Numbered from the stretch's first letter, positions 1 to 6,535 are shown. The stretch is DNA of 8,187 nt from an uncultured Collinsella sp. (GCA_900545555.1 UQZI01000084.1:1-8187); one strand, 5' to 3'. The notes: generated from the sequence alone by a model not told the origin. Numbers and translations: made by a program.

Positions 1-403
1 GAAGGCCGGCGATGCTGTCCTCGCCCGCATGCAAGCGCATTCGTGCCACGGCTGTCGCAAGCGCCGGATCATCTGTCGCGCAATCCAAGGCATCCTTGAG
101 AAGCGCCGCGATCACGCAATCCTGTTCATACAGATCGACGGTAAAGCCCGCGGCCGCCAGCAGCAGCGAATCCTCGCCAAAACCTGCCGTGGCATCGACT
201 GCCCACGGATGCTCAACGTCTTTCGCGCGCGCGGCCTTCACCAGCAGCTCCTGCTGCAGACGACCCTGCTTGAGCCGCGGAAGCATGCGGCCAAAATCGG
301 CACGCAGCTCCATCGTGCCGTCGGTGAGCGTGAGGCCCTCGAACGTCCGCACGAGCTCTAGCCCTGCGGCCCGAGCAACAGAAAAGGGATCGACGACGCC
401 CAT
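1..403 (-). CDS. rsmJ: RsmJ-type 16S rRNA (guanine-N2)-methyltransferase, N-terminal part, cut by the window edge
   Basis: The minus strand is open from an ATG at 403-401 to the window edge, giving 134 residues with no stop; the C-terminal part lies outside. AAGGAG sits six bases upstream (409-414). After about 45 residues comes a basic stretch (RLKQGRLQQELLVKAA, 48-63), then the SAM-binding motif I region WAVDATAGFGEDSLLLAAAG (67-86), then an acidic strand end (LYEQD, 91-95) and VIAALLKDAL (97-106). This order (DATAG.G.D...LA..G, then Y/E-x-D, then ..aLL.D.L) is the signature of RsmJ/YhiQ, which makes m2G1516 in the 30S subunit using S-adenosylmethionine. The E. coli enzyme is about 250 residues, so roughly half is seen. 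A 47-residue membrane protein lies 63 bp upstream on the same strand with no terminator between, so co-transcription is likely. The family call is fairly firm; the exact target base is inferred from the family. Confidence 0.82.
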   Translation of the reverse strand, partial: MGVVDPFSVARAAGLELVRTFEGLTLTDGTMELRADFGRMLPRLKQGRLQQELLVKAARAKDVEHPWAVDATAGFGEDSLLLAAAGFTVDLYEQDCVIAALLKDALDCATDDPALATAVARMRLHAGEDSIAGL

Positions 404-466
404 GGACACTCCTTAACAAGCAAAGCGGATACGTGAGCGCCGTTTATGCCAGCACCCAACCGTCCG

Positions 467-610
467 TTATTGTCCCACATGCGACATGGTCCACAGCATC
501 CCAATGCAAAGCACCGCCATCAATCCCGTGCACACGGCAGCGATCACGGAATCGCCCATACGCCTTCCTAACGAACGCGGCTCGCGCACTTGCTTGGCCC
601 CGTACATCAT
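467..610 (-). CDS. small single-span membrane protein, 47 residues, unknown function
   Basis: I do not recognise this protein. A strong ribosome site, AAGGAGG (615-621), lies four bases before a double ATG (610-605), and the frame ends in TAA at 469-467. The start reads MMYGAKQVREPRSLGRRMGD and is rich in Lys/Arg. One hydrophobic helix follows, roughly residues 20-41 (DSVIAAVCTGLMAVLCIGML then W40), ending in SHVGQ. The positive-inside rule predicts a cytoplasmic N-terminus and a five- to six-residue outer tail. It precedes rsmJ on the same strand by 63 bp, so the two probably share a transcript. The second ATG at 607 is an equally possible start. No homologue comes to mind; the ribosome site, the membrane-helix pattern and the lack of a competing gene on either strand are the support. 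Confidence 0.6.
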   Translation of the reverse strand: MMYGAKQVREPRSLGRRMGDSVIAAVCTGLMAVLCIGMLWTMSHVGQ

Positions 611-837
611 GGCCCCTCCTTCGGTCCAGCTCTTGCCATGGCCCCATCATCGCAGCGCCGCGCATACGCTGCCATCGATTTTGCTTACGCCCAGCTTTCC
701 TTTTTGAAAGGTTGGGCCGCACAGGCAAGAGTCGCTTTCAGGCGCATGCATCGCCGCGTTGAACTACAATGTGCTTCACCATATGTGCAGCACAAAGGGT
801 GCGCCAGGTTGGCGTACTCGTATCGAAAGGACCAGCC
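611..837. other. 227-bp divergent intergenic region
   Basis: This separates the minus-strand small membrane gene from the plus-strand four-helix membrane gene. It holds the ribosome sites of both (615-621 minus; GAAAGGA just before 838 plus), a candidate plus-strand -10 at 765-770, and a short inverted repeat with CTTTC and GAAAG arms near 695-711. I see no convincing promoter for the minus-strand gene and no coding frame with a credible start here. Confidence 0.5.
765..770 (+). promoter_or_regulatory. candidate -10 box for the four-helix membrane protein gene
   Basis: TACAAT matches the sigma-70 -10 consensus at five of six positions and would start transcription about 60 bases before the ATG at 838. 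At 16-18 bp spacing I find no good -35 hexamer (742-747 is GCGCAT), so the call rests on the -10 alone. Confidence 0.3.
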
Positions 838-1239
838 ATGAGCTTCACTCGCAAGACTCTCAAAATCCTTGCCCTGATTTATTTTGTTCTGGGCATCGCC
901 AGTCTCGTCATTGGAATCGCCGGCATCGCGACCGGCAAGCTCGAGTCCACCTACGGATCGAACGCCATGCTCGCCGCGGCCGTGATTATCGCCAAGGGCC
1001 TCATCGATCTCGCCGCAGGCGTTGCGGGCATCAAGGGTGCCAACAAGCCTTCGCAGGTTGACGGCGCGTTTAAGCTCGGTATCGTTGCTGCAGTCGCCAC
1101 GCTTGCCCAGGCGGTGCTCACGCTTCCCGCGTTTGGCGGCGACGCCATCAACTTTGGCGCCTTTGTCATCGTGGTGTACGACCTGTTCTTTGTTCAGCAG
1201 GCACACGACGTTAAGGCCGAGAACAAGGATCGTCTGTAG
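838..1239 (+). CDS. four-helix integral membrane protein of unknown function
   Basis: A 133-residue protein whose ATG at 838 is preceded by GAAAGGA at a proper distance. The frame can be read upstream to 769, but the added residues are not membrane-like and that start has no ribosome site. After a short basic N-terminus (MSFTRKTLK) come four hydrophobic segments: about 10-32 (ILALIYFVLGIASLVIGIAG), 43-66 (with AAAVIIAKGLIDLAAGVAGI), 79-98 (KLGIVAAVATLAQAVLTLPA) and 104-123 (AINFGAFVIVVYDLFFVQQA), then a charged tail KAENKDRL. Gly and Ala are frequent within the helices. Both termini should be cytoplasmic. It resembles small tetraspan proteins often annotated as hypothetical in Actinobacteria, but I cannot name a family, and no catalytic motif is visible. 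It stands as a single-gene unit: the upstream neighbour is divergent and the downstream gene convergent. Confidence 0.78.
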   Translation: MSFTRKTLKILALIYFVLGIASLVIGIAGIATGKLESTYGSNAMLAAAVIIAKGLIDLAAGVAGIKGANKPSQVDGAFKLGIVAAVATLAQAVLTLPAFGGDAINFGAFVIVVYDLFFVQQAHDVKAENKDRL

Positions 1240-1280
1240 GCACCTGCCCCCACAGCTCCCTGCAGCCAAGCAACTAAAAA

Positions 1281-1320
1281 GGGCCGATCGCACATCTCCG
1301 CGGGCGGCTCTTTGCATTTG
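1281..1320 (+). terminator. probable rho-independent terminator of the four-helix membrane protein gene
   Basis: Arms 1281-1291 (GGGCCGATCGC) and 1300-1310 (GCGGGCGGCTC) pair over 11 positions with two G-U wobbles and one mismatch around an 8-base loop. The hairpin is followed by TTTGCATTTG. The preceding AAAAA (1276-1280) would give a T tract in the opposite direction. The stem is imperfect, so this is only moderately firm. Confidence 0.5.
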
Positions 1321-1329
1321 CCCAGATAA

Positions 1330-1366
1330 AACCTGCCAAAATAAACCTGTCCCTTTTTGGTAGGTT
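1330..1366 (-). terminator. rho-independent terminator of the rlmA-like gene
   Basis: A 12-bp inverted repeat, AACCTGCCAAAA (1330-1341) against TTTTGGTAGGTT (1355-1366), with one G-U pair and a 13-base loop. Read on the minus strand, the hairpin begins inside the TAA stop of the methyltransferase gene (1367-1365) and is followed by TTATCT. It also contains a direct repeat, AAACCTG at 1329-1335 and 1343-1349. The T run is short, but position and stem support a terminator. Confidence 0.6.
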
Positions 1367-2177
1367 AGTGGCGGTACTCGGCGATGATAAAGTCGATATC
1401 GGTCTGAAGGGTATCGAGGTTTGCCAGGCGCTCTTTGTCGGCGGGGCGCGTGCGGTAGTAGTAGGGCGTCATCTGGAACACCGCCTCGATGTCAGCCTGG
1501 GTCTGGAGCGTAATGTTCGCAGACACCCGCTGCGTTCCCACCAACTCGAGCTCGGTCGTCTTCGGCAGCTTCTCGTCGTTAAGGTACGGCGTGTCGTAGA
1601 GCACCTCCTTGAGGCCAAACAGATGCCGAGCACCCGGCACCACGGCGTAGAGCGAACCCTCGGGCGCCAGCACGCGGGCAAACTCACGCTCGTTAAAGGG
1701 AGCGAAGAGCTCGGTCACCATATCGAAGGCGCCGTCCGCCACGGGGATGTCCTTCATGTTGGCCACGAAGTAGGTCGCATCGCCGCGCTTGGCAGCCAGG
1801 CGCACCATCTCCTTGCCCAAGTCGAACCCGTAAGCATCTACGCCCGATACCGCGCCCATGGCGCTGGTGTAGTAGCCCTCGCCACAGCAAATGTCGAGCA
1901 AGGTCATAGGACCGTTCGCAGACGCAGCACGCCCAGTCGCCCGCTCGCGCACCAGCTCGACCATTGCGTCGCGCAACGGCGCGTAGTATCCACGGTTCAG
2001 AAAGTCACGACGGCTGCGCGCTTGCGACTTGGGATCGCCCATGGAGTCGCCGCTCTTGGACGAGCGCAGCAGATATAGATAGCCCTCGCGCGCACGGTCA
2101 AACCGGTGTCCGCCCGCGCATGCAGCACCGCGCTCGTCGTCCGCCAACGGTTCATGGCAAACGGGACACAACAACAT
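1365..2177 (-). CDS. rlmA: RlmA-family 23S rRNA (guanine-N1)-methyltransferase
   Basis: A 270-residue protein, the usual length for RlmA/RrmA (E. coli about 269). The ATG at 2177 has AAGGAG eight bases upstream. The N-terminus carries the zinc-binding module: CPVC at 4-7, C20 and H24 (CAGGHRFDRAREGYLYLL). Then DPKSQARSRRDFLNRGYYAPLRDAM (48-72), matching the family's ..ARR.FL..G.Y.PLRDA. SAM-binding motif I is LDICCGEGYY (94-103), the motif II acidic residue is D119, and PGARHLFGLKEVLYD (181-195) and QMTPYYYRTRP (235-245) are further family hallmarks. The enzyme methylates N1 of a guanine in helix 35 of 23S rRNA near the peptide exit tunnel: G745 in the Gram-negative type, G748 in the RlmA(II)/TlrB type, which is linked to tylosin resistance. 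I cannot tell from sequence alone which site this one uses. It is a single-gene unit, divergent from the MATE gene. Confidence 0.88.
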   Translation of the reverse strand: MLLCPVCHEPLADDERGAACAGGHRFDRAREGYLYLLRSSKSGDSMGDPKSQARSRRDFLNRGYYAPLRDAMVELVRERATGRAASANGPMTLLDICCGEGYYTSAMGAVSGVDAYGFDLGKEMVRLAAKRGDATYFVANMKDIPVADGAFDMVTELFAPFNEREFARVLAPEGSLYAVVPGARHLFGLKEVLYDTPYLNDEKLPKTTELELVGTQRVSANITLQTQADIEAVFQMTPYYYRTRPADKERLANLDTLQTDIDFIIAEYRH

Positions 2178-2368
2178 GGCAACTCCTTAGCGCGAACAAC
2201 ACAACGCCCACCATTGTCGCACGCCTTCCCCACCTAGTCATAGAAGAGACAAGGAGTGTCCCCAGCTGCCGGCAGAAAAGGAACGTCCCTAAGTGCCGGC
2301 TGGCTGCATTAGGAGTATCATCGTCTGCGCAAATAAGCACGAAAGAGCATATTAGAGATTGAGAGCGT
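2178..2368. other. 191-bp divergent intergenic region between rlmA and the MATE gene
   Basis: Besides the 27-nt tandem repeat it contains TATCAT at 2316-2321, a possible plus-strand -10 for the MATE gene without a matching -35. No clear minus-strand promoter was found for rlmA. The sequence becomes AT-richer after 2300, as expected for a promoter. Confidence 0.4.
2248..2301. repeat. two degenerate 27-nt tandem repeat units in the rlmA/MATE intergenic region
   Basis: Units 2248-2274 and 2275-2301 match at 20 of 27 positions, sharing the core AAGGA..GTCCC..(C/G)TGCCGGC. The first unit ends in the palindrome CTGCCGGCAG (2266-2275). The pair lies between divergent genes. It could be a dispersed intergenic element or a tandem binding site. 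I have an impression of similar GTGCCGGC/GGAACGTCCC elements between genes in Collinsella genomes, but could not check it. Confidence 0.55.
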
Positions 2369-3751
2369 ATGGCAGACACCGCATCTAAGCACATTGACAT
2401 GACTACCGGCTCGCTGTGGCGCAATATTCCCCTGTTCGCCTTCCCCGTAGCCGCCACGAGCATCTTGGAGCAGCTGTCGAACCTCATCGCCACGGTCATC
2501 ATCGGTAACTTCTCGGGCGACCAGGGAACCCTCGCCATGGCGGCGGTCGGCTCCAATGTTCCGCTTACCAGTCTTATGCTCAACCTTTTTATTGGCATGT
2601 CGCTTGGCTCCAACGTGGTCATCGCCAACGCTATCGGCCGCAATGATCAGAACATGGTCAAACGCGCCGTCCATACCTCGATTTTAATGGCGCTCGTGGG
2701 CTTTGTCGTCATCGCACTGGGCGAGATCTTTGCCGAGCCCATGCTCGCTGCGCTCAACGTGCCTGCCGAGACCATGCCGCTCGCTTCGCTCTACCTGCGC
2801 GTCTTTTTGCTCAGCATGCCCTCGATCTTGCTCTACAACTTTGAGGCCGCGATCTTCCGCTCCGTCGGCATCACCCGCATGCCGCTGCAGGCGCTCGCCG
2901 TGTCCACCGTCCTCAACATTGGCCTGGACCTCATCTTTGTCCCCGTGCTCCACTGGGGCGTCGCGGGCGTCGCCATCGCCACCGCCATCGCCTACACCGT
3001 CAGCGCCGCCACACTCTTTGTCCACCTGCTCAAGACCGACTCCGTCGTCCGCGTCACCCCACGCGACTTAGGCTTAGACCCCGTCGCCCTCAAGCGCATC
3101 GTCAAGATCGGCCTGCCCGCCGGCATCCAAAGCGCTGTCTTTGCCGTCGCCAACATCATCATCCAGTCCGCCATCAACAGCTTGGGCACCGAGGTCATGG
3201 CGGCATCAAGCGCCGCCATGAGCTTGGAGTACGTGTGCTACAACCTGCTCAACAGCTTTAGCCAGGCTTGCACCACCTTTGTGGGACAAAACCACGGTGC
3301 CCGCCAAATCGACCGCTGCACCAAGACGCTCAAGGTCTGCCTGATCGAAGGCGGTATCGTTGCACTCACCACGATTATCGTTATCGTCGGTCTGGGGCGC
3401 GAGATCCTATCGCTCTTTAACAGCGACCCCAACATCGTCTCGATCGGCTACATCCGCGTGTGTTCGATCTTCCCTGCCTACGCCTTTAGCATGTTCTACG
3501 AAAACATGTCCGGCTACCTGCGCGGCTTTGGCATCTCGCTCATGCCCGCCCTCATCACCATGATCTGCGTCTGCGGTATTCGCTTCTATTGGGTATTCTG
3601 CGTGTTCCCGCATTTCCGCACCTTTGCGAACATCATGATGGTCTACCCCATCAGCCTGGGCACCACGGCGTTCTTTATGGTCGTGGCGGTACTGCTCTGC
3701 CACCCGGCACGCACCTATCGCGCCGCCCAAGCCAAAGCGACAGCCCGCTAA
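2369..3751 (+). CDS. MATE-family multidrug/toxin efflux transporter
   Basis: A 460-residue, 12-helix membrane protein of typical MATE length. It should export drugs or metabolites in exchange for sodium or protons; no substrate can be read from sequence. The two homologous halves are visible. Half one opens with SLWRNIPLFAFPVAATSILE and QLSNLIATVIIGNF (15-48), then the G..LAMAAVGSN.P element (53-65). Half two opens with IVKIGLPAGIQSAVFAVANI then IIQSAINSLG (244-273). The mid-protein VLHWGVAGVAIATAIAY (193-209) is the family's G..GAA.AT..S-type helix. The start at 2369 has only a weak ribosome site (GAGAG); M11 is an alternative without better support. Family comparison places it nearer the DinF/MepA-like branches than a named member. 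The stop is 27 bp from the convergent LysR stop, with no terminator hairpin visible between. Confidence 0.9.
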   Translation: MADTASKHIDMTTGSLWRNIPLFAFPVAATSILEQLSNLIATVIIGNFSGDQGTLAMAAVGSNVPLTSLMLNLFIGMSLGSNVVIANAIGRNDQNMVKRAVHTSILMALVGFVVIALGEIFAEPMLAALNVPAETMPLASLYLRVFLLSMPSILLYNFEAAIFRSVGITRMPLQALAVSTVLNIGLDLIFVPVLHWGVAGVAIATAIAYTVSAATLFVHLLKTDSVVRVTPRDLGLDPVALKRIVKIGLPAGIQSAVFAVANIIIQSAINSLGTEVMAASSAAMSLEYVCYNLLNSFSQACTTFVGQNHGARQIDRCTKTLKVCLIEGGIVALTTIIVIVGLGREILSLFNSDPNIVSIGYIRVCSIFPAYAFSMFYENMSGYLRGFGISLMPALITMICVCGIRFYWVFCVFPHFRTFANIMMVYPISLGTTAFFMVVAVLLCHPARTYRAAQAKATAR

Positions 3752-3778
3752 ACACCGCACTCAACGCCATGCCAGTCA

Positions 3779-4645
3779 TTAATTGACAATATGCGAGCTC
3801 ATATAGTCGATAAAGTGCCTCGTGGCGATAGGCATGGTGTCCCAGCTGCGCCAGGCTGCCACTACGTCACGCGAGGGAGCGTGCACGATGGGACGCACGC
3901 GAATATCGGTCCTCATGCCCTCGACGGTACGGCGATACAGCATACTCACGCCTAGGCCCTCCTCCACCATCGCCATGATGGTGTAGTCGTCGGTCACCTC
4001 GCTCGTCACGTGCGGCGACAGCCCATGCGCCGCGAATGCATCGAGCACCAGGCTCTGTTCGCCCTCATCCAGCAGCACAAACGGCTCGGACGCCAGGTCG
4101 GCGAGCGTCACCTTTTCCTTTGCCGTCAGCGGATGCGCGGCCGGCAACAGTGCCACCAACTCATCGTGATAGACCACGCGCTTCTCGAGCCCAGCAGTAA
4201 ATCCGCGTGCCGTAAAGCAAAAATCAACCACGCCATCGTGCACCCACTGGGCATTGCGCGTGTAATCGCCCTGTTTGAGCGTAAAGCGTACACCCGGATG
4301 CAGGGCACCAAAGTCGCGGATCACGCGCGGCAACACGGTGCGGCTCACGTTGGTAAACGTTGCGATACGAATATCAGTCGAGGAGAGTCCCAGCAATTCC
4401 TGGCGCTTGCCCTCAAGCTCGGCCTCGGCAGTTACAATCTGGCGCAGATACGGCAGGTACTGCTTGCCGTCGCGCGTAAGCGAAACGCCCTGCTTACCGC
4501 GCTCGATAAGCGTGGTACCCAGCTCGCGCTCGAGCGCCTTGACGGCCTGGCTCACCGCACTTTGCGTATAGCCTAGCTCGTCGGCCGCGCGTTTCAGGCT
4601 GCCGCAATCGACCACCATACATACAATCTGATATCGCGATGCCAT
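3779..4645 (-). CDS. LysR-type transcriptional regulator
   Basis: A 288-residue LysR protein of usual length. The winged helix-turn-helix occupies about residues 1-60: GSLKRAADELGYTQSAVSQA (15-34), then VKALERELG (35-43) and the wing LIERGKQGVSLTRDGKQYLP (46-65). A linker helix (66-87) leads to the periplasmic-binding-like effector domain from about 92 to 280, with TVLPRVIRDF..LHPGV.F (103-121), HPLTAKEKVTLADLASEPFV (171-190) and MVEEGLGVSMLYR (226-238) as recognisable elements. The ATG at 4645 has GGAGG upstream. It is divergent from the EamA transporter gene with 158 bp between, the classic arrangement for a LysR protein and its target, so it probably controls the transporter and itself. 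The effector is unknown. Members of this family bind DNA as tetramers. Confidence 0.92.
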   Translation of the reverse strand: MASRYQIVCMVVDCGSLKRAADELGYTQSAVSQAVKALERELGTTLIERGKQGVSLTRDGKQYLPYLRQIVTAEAELEGKRQELLGLSSTDIRIATFTNVSRTVLPRVIRDFGALHPGVRFTLKQGDYTRNAQWVHDGVVDFCFTARGFTAGLEKRVVYHDELVALLPAAHPLTAKEKVTLADLASEPFVLLDEGEQSLVLDAFAAHGLSPHVTSEVTDDYTIMAMVEEGLGVSMLYRRTVEGMRTDIRVRPIVHAPSRDVVAAWRSWDTMPIATRHFIDYMSSHIVN

Positions 4646-4803
4646 CGTGCCTCCACATCGGTATAGCCGTAAAACGTTTTGCCAGGGCTTTTTCTACTAG
4701 CATTAGTATTTCTTAATCATACTGAAGATACATTCGCTTTACTACATCCATATCTGGGAGCAGAATCCTTTTTGCGAAACCGTTCTGTAACAAAAGGAGT
4801 CCC
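4646..4803. promoter_or_regulatory. divergent LysR-EamA control region with an interrupted palindrome
   Basis: This 158-bp region must hold both promoters. AGTAT (4705-4709) and ATACT (4719-4723) form an inverted repeat with a 9-base AT-rich spacer containing TTAA, and ATTA/TAAT (4702-4705, 4714-4717) overlap it. The strict LysR form ATAC-N7-GTAT is not met, but TAGTATTTCTTAA (4704-4716) fits the loose T-N11-A rule. TACATT (4729-4734) could be a -10 for the transporter gene; no clear -35 accompanies it. The strong AAAAGGAG at 4792-4799 decides the transporter's start. Confidence 0.5.
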
Positions 4804-5706
4804 ATGGATCGCAAAAAAGCAATCGCGCTCTCGTTTTCCGTTCCCGTCGCATGGGGCTTTTCGTACCCCCTCATGAAGATCGGCATGGACAGCATGAACG
4901 CCACGAGCATCGTTGCGCTGCGCTGCATCATCGCCTTTGTGGCCTGCCTGCTGCTCTTCCACAAGCACGCGCTGCGCATCAACCGCGACCTTATGGTTCG
5001 CGCCGCCATCATCGGCGCCATCATGGCAACCGAGCTCACCTGCATGTGCCTGGGCTCCAGCCTCACCTCCGCCTCAACCGCCGGCTTTTTGCAGAGCCTG
5101 ACGGTCGTGATCGTGCCATTTGCCAACGCCGCCCTGCTGCGCCGTGCCCCCGAGCGCAAAGTGCTCGTCGGCACCGCCATCGTCACCTGCGGTATGCTGC
5201 TGCTCTCGGGCGCCGACTTTACCAGCCTGAATCCCGGCGCGATCATCATGCTGCTCTCGGCCTTTATCTATGCCGGCCACATCATTGTGGCGAAGCGCTT
5301 TGTCGAAGATGTCGACCCGCTGGCTCTGGGCGTTTGGCAGCTGGGCTTTGGCGGCTTGTTCTCGGGCATCGCCGCATTCGCCTTTGGCGGCTTTACACTT
5401 CCCAGCACGCCGAACGAGATCGTCGTTGTCGTTGCGCTCGCACTCATCTGCTCTGCCTACGGCTTTATCACCCAGACGCTCGTGCAGCCCCACGTACCTG
5501 CCGAGACCACCGGCTTCGCCTTCTCGCTCGAGCCGGTCTGCTCCGCCGTCTTCTCGTTCTTCCTGGTCGGCGAGGTCCTGAGCCCCATCGCCTTCTTTGG
5601 CGCCGCCCTCATCCTCACCGGCGTCATGGTGGCAACCGTCGAGCTTCCGCGCCTTCGCGCACACGGACACGCTCGTATGGCAGGAGTGCCCGAGCACATC
5701 TCGTAG
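4804..5706 (+). CDS. EamA/DMT-superfamily transporter (10 transmembrane helices)
   Basis: A 300-residue protein with two EamA repeats, about 5-136 and 144-280, each of five helices, the family's standard plan. Repeat one has VPVAWGFSYPLMKIGM (13-28), IVALRCIIAFVACLLLF (36-52) and TSASTAGFLQSLTVVIVPF (88-106). Repeat two has GAIIMLLSAFIYAGHIIVAKR (145-165) and the hallmark AFSLEPVCSAVFSFFLVGEV (239-258) followed by FFGAALILTGV (264-274). Such proteins export amino acids or other small metabolites; the substrate cannot be told. The ATG at 4804 follows AAAAGGAG at proper spacing. The hydrophilic end (283-300, RLRAHGHARMAGVPEHIS) should be cytoplasmic. It is divergent from the LysR regulator, which probably controls it. 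Ung lies 88 bp downstream on the same strand. Confidence 0.9.
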   Translation: MDRKKAIALSFSVPVAWGFSYPLMKIGMDSMNATSIVALRCIIAFVACLLLFHKHALRINRDLMVRAAIIGAIMATELTCMCLGSSLTSASTAGFLQSLTVVIVPFANAALLRRAPERKVLVGTAIVTCGMLLLSGADFTSLNPGAIIMLLSAFIYAGHIIVAKRFVEDVDPLALGVWQLGFGGLFSGIAAFAFGGFTLPSTPNEIVVVVALALICSAYGFITQTLVQPHVPAETTGFAFSLEPVCSAVFSFFLVGEVLSPIAFFGAALILTGVMVATVELPRLRAHGHARMAGVPEHIS

Positions 5707-5733
5707 GCCCCACTCTTCATACAGCCGTGGCAT

Positions 5734-5778
5734 AAAGGCAACCGGTGCGCCTTTACAATAGATGCCAACAGAGCATCT
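5734..5778 (+). promoter_or_regulatory. ung leader: two small hairpins flanking a candidate -10
   Basis: AAAGGC/GCCTTT (5734-5739, 5749-5754; 9-base loop) and AGATGC/GCATCT (5760-5765, 5773-5778; 7-base loop) are perfect 6-bp inverted repeats. TACAAT (5754-5759) between them could be a -10 for ung, but no good -35 is present. The first hairpin may instead be a weak terminator of the transporter gene. The second ends six bases before the AAAGGAG ribosome site (5784-5790). Confidence 0.35.
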
Positions 5779-5794
5779 GCCATAAAGGAGCCCC

Positions 5795-6520
5795 ATGGAC
5801 ACCGCAACCCGCGACCGCAACATAGCAACTTGGTTGGGCGATGCGCCGCAGCCGGTACGTGACACTACGAACCAGCTGCTCGAGCGCATCGCCCTTTTGC
5901 GTGCCGAGCAGACTATCTACCCGGCACAAGACGACATCCTCAATGCCCTCGCCTACACCCCGGCCGACCAGGCCAAAGTTGTCATCTTGGGTCAAGACCC
6001 CTATCACGGACCCAACCAGGCCATGGGACTGTCGTTCTCGGTCCCCGCGACGCAAACCAAGTTGCCGCCGAGCCTGCGCAACATCTATAAGGAACTCAAA
6101 GCCGATCTGGGTTGCCCCATTCCGGCCACGGGAGATCTAACGCCATGGGCACAACAGGGCGTCCTACTCCTCAACACCACGCTCACCGTGCGCGAGCATG
6201 CCGCGAACTCGCACGCCAAGCTGGGCTGGAGCACGCTCACCGACTACGTTATCGAACGCTGCTGCCAGCTGCCCCAGCCGGTCGTCTTTTTGGCATGGGG
6301 CCGCTTTGCCCAGCAGATGGTCGAGGGCAAGCTCGCCGCGACCGGCGCGGGCAGGGAAAGCGGCAAGTTCTGCCTGGCCTCTACGCATCCCTCGCCGCTT
6401 TCGGCAAACCGTGCCACGGCAGAACTCCCCGCTTTCATGGGGTCGCGCCCCTTCTCGGCAGCCAATCGGCTACTCGAACAGCACGGCTCGACCCCCGTCA
6501 ACTGGACTTGCCTCGGCTAA
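5795..6520 (+). CDS. ung: uracil-DNA glycosylase, family 1
   Basis: A 241-residue cytosolic enzyme that removes uracil from DNA as the first step of base-excision repair. The water-activating loop is GQDPYHGPNQAMGLSFSV (66-83) with catalytic D68 and H71. PPSLRNIYKEL (91-101) and the uracil-recognition strand GVLLLNTTLTVRE (122-134, with N127 as the pyrimidine-specificity Asn) follow, then SHAKLGW (139-145) and the DNA-intercalation loop HPSPLSA (198-204, catalytic H198). All family 1 residues are therefore present. After the loop the usual R-G-F-(F/L)-G turn is replaced by a longer RATAELPAFMGSRPF (206-220), a few residues more than in E. coli Ung. The start has AAAGGAG four bases upstream. 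Length is slightly above the usual 220-230. It is probably transcribed alone or read through from the transporter gene. Confidence 0.95.
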   Translation: MDTATRDRNIATWLGDAPQPVRDTTNQLLERIALLRAEQTIYPAQDDILNALAYTPADQAKVVILGQDPYHGPNQAMGLSFSVPATQTKLPPSLRNIYKELKADLGCPIPATGDLTPWAQQGVLLLNTTLTVREHAANSHAKLGWSTLTDYVIERCCQLPQPVVFLAWGRFAQQMVEGKLAATGAGRESGKFCLASTHPSPLSANRATAELPAFMGSRPFSAANRLLEQHGSTPVNWTCLG

Positions 6521-6535
6521 AAATCGATACATCAA

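Noticed and set aside
12..416. Plus-strand frames at the left edge
   Set aside because: Ser/Arg-rich shadows of the minus-strand rsmJ gene, which shows the SAM-binding motif.
769..837. Upstream extension of the four-helix membrane protein
   Set aside because: The extra 23 residues are polar and the upstream start lacks a ribosome site, while 838 has GAAAGGA.
685..1317. A 210-codon minus-strand frame
   Set aside because: Antisense to the four-helix membrane gene, which has a good start and helix pattern; this frame has neither.
1368..2078. A 236-codon plus-strand frame
   Set aside because: Antisense to the rlmA-like gene, with no credible ribosome site and a His/Arg/Val-rich low-quality product.
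5074..5889. A 271-codon minus-strand frame
   Set aside because: Antisense to the EamA transporter gene; composition is Gly/Asp/Arg-rich and without motifs.
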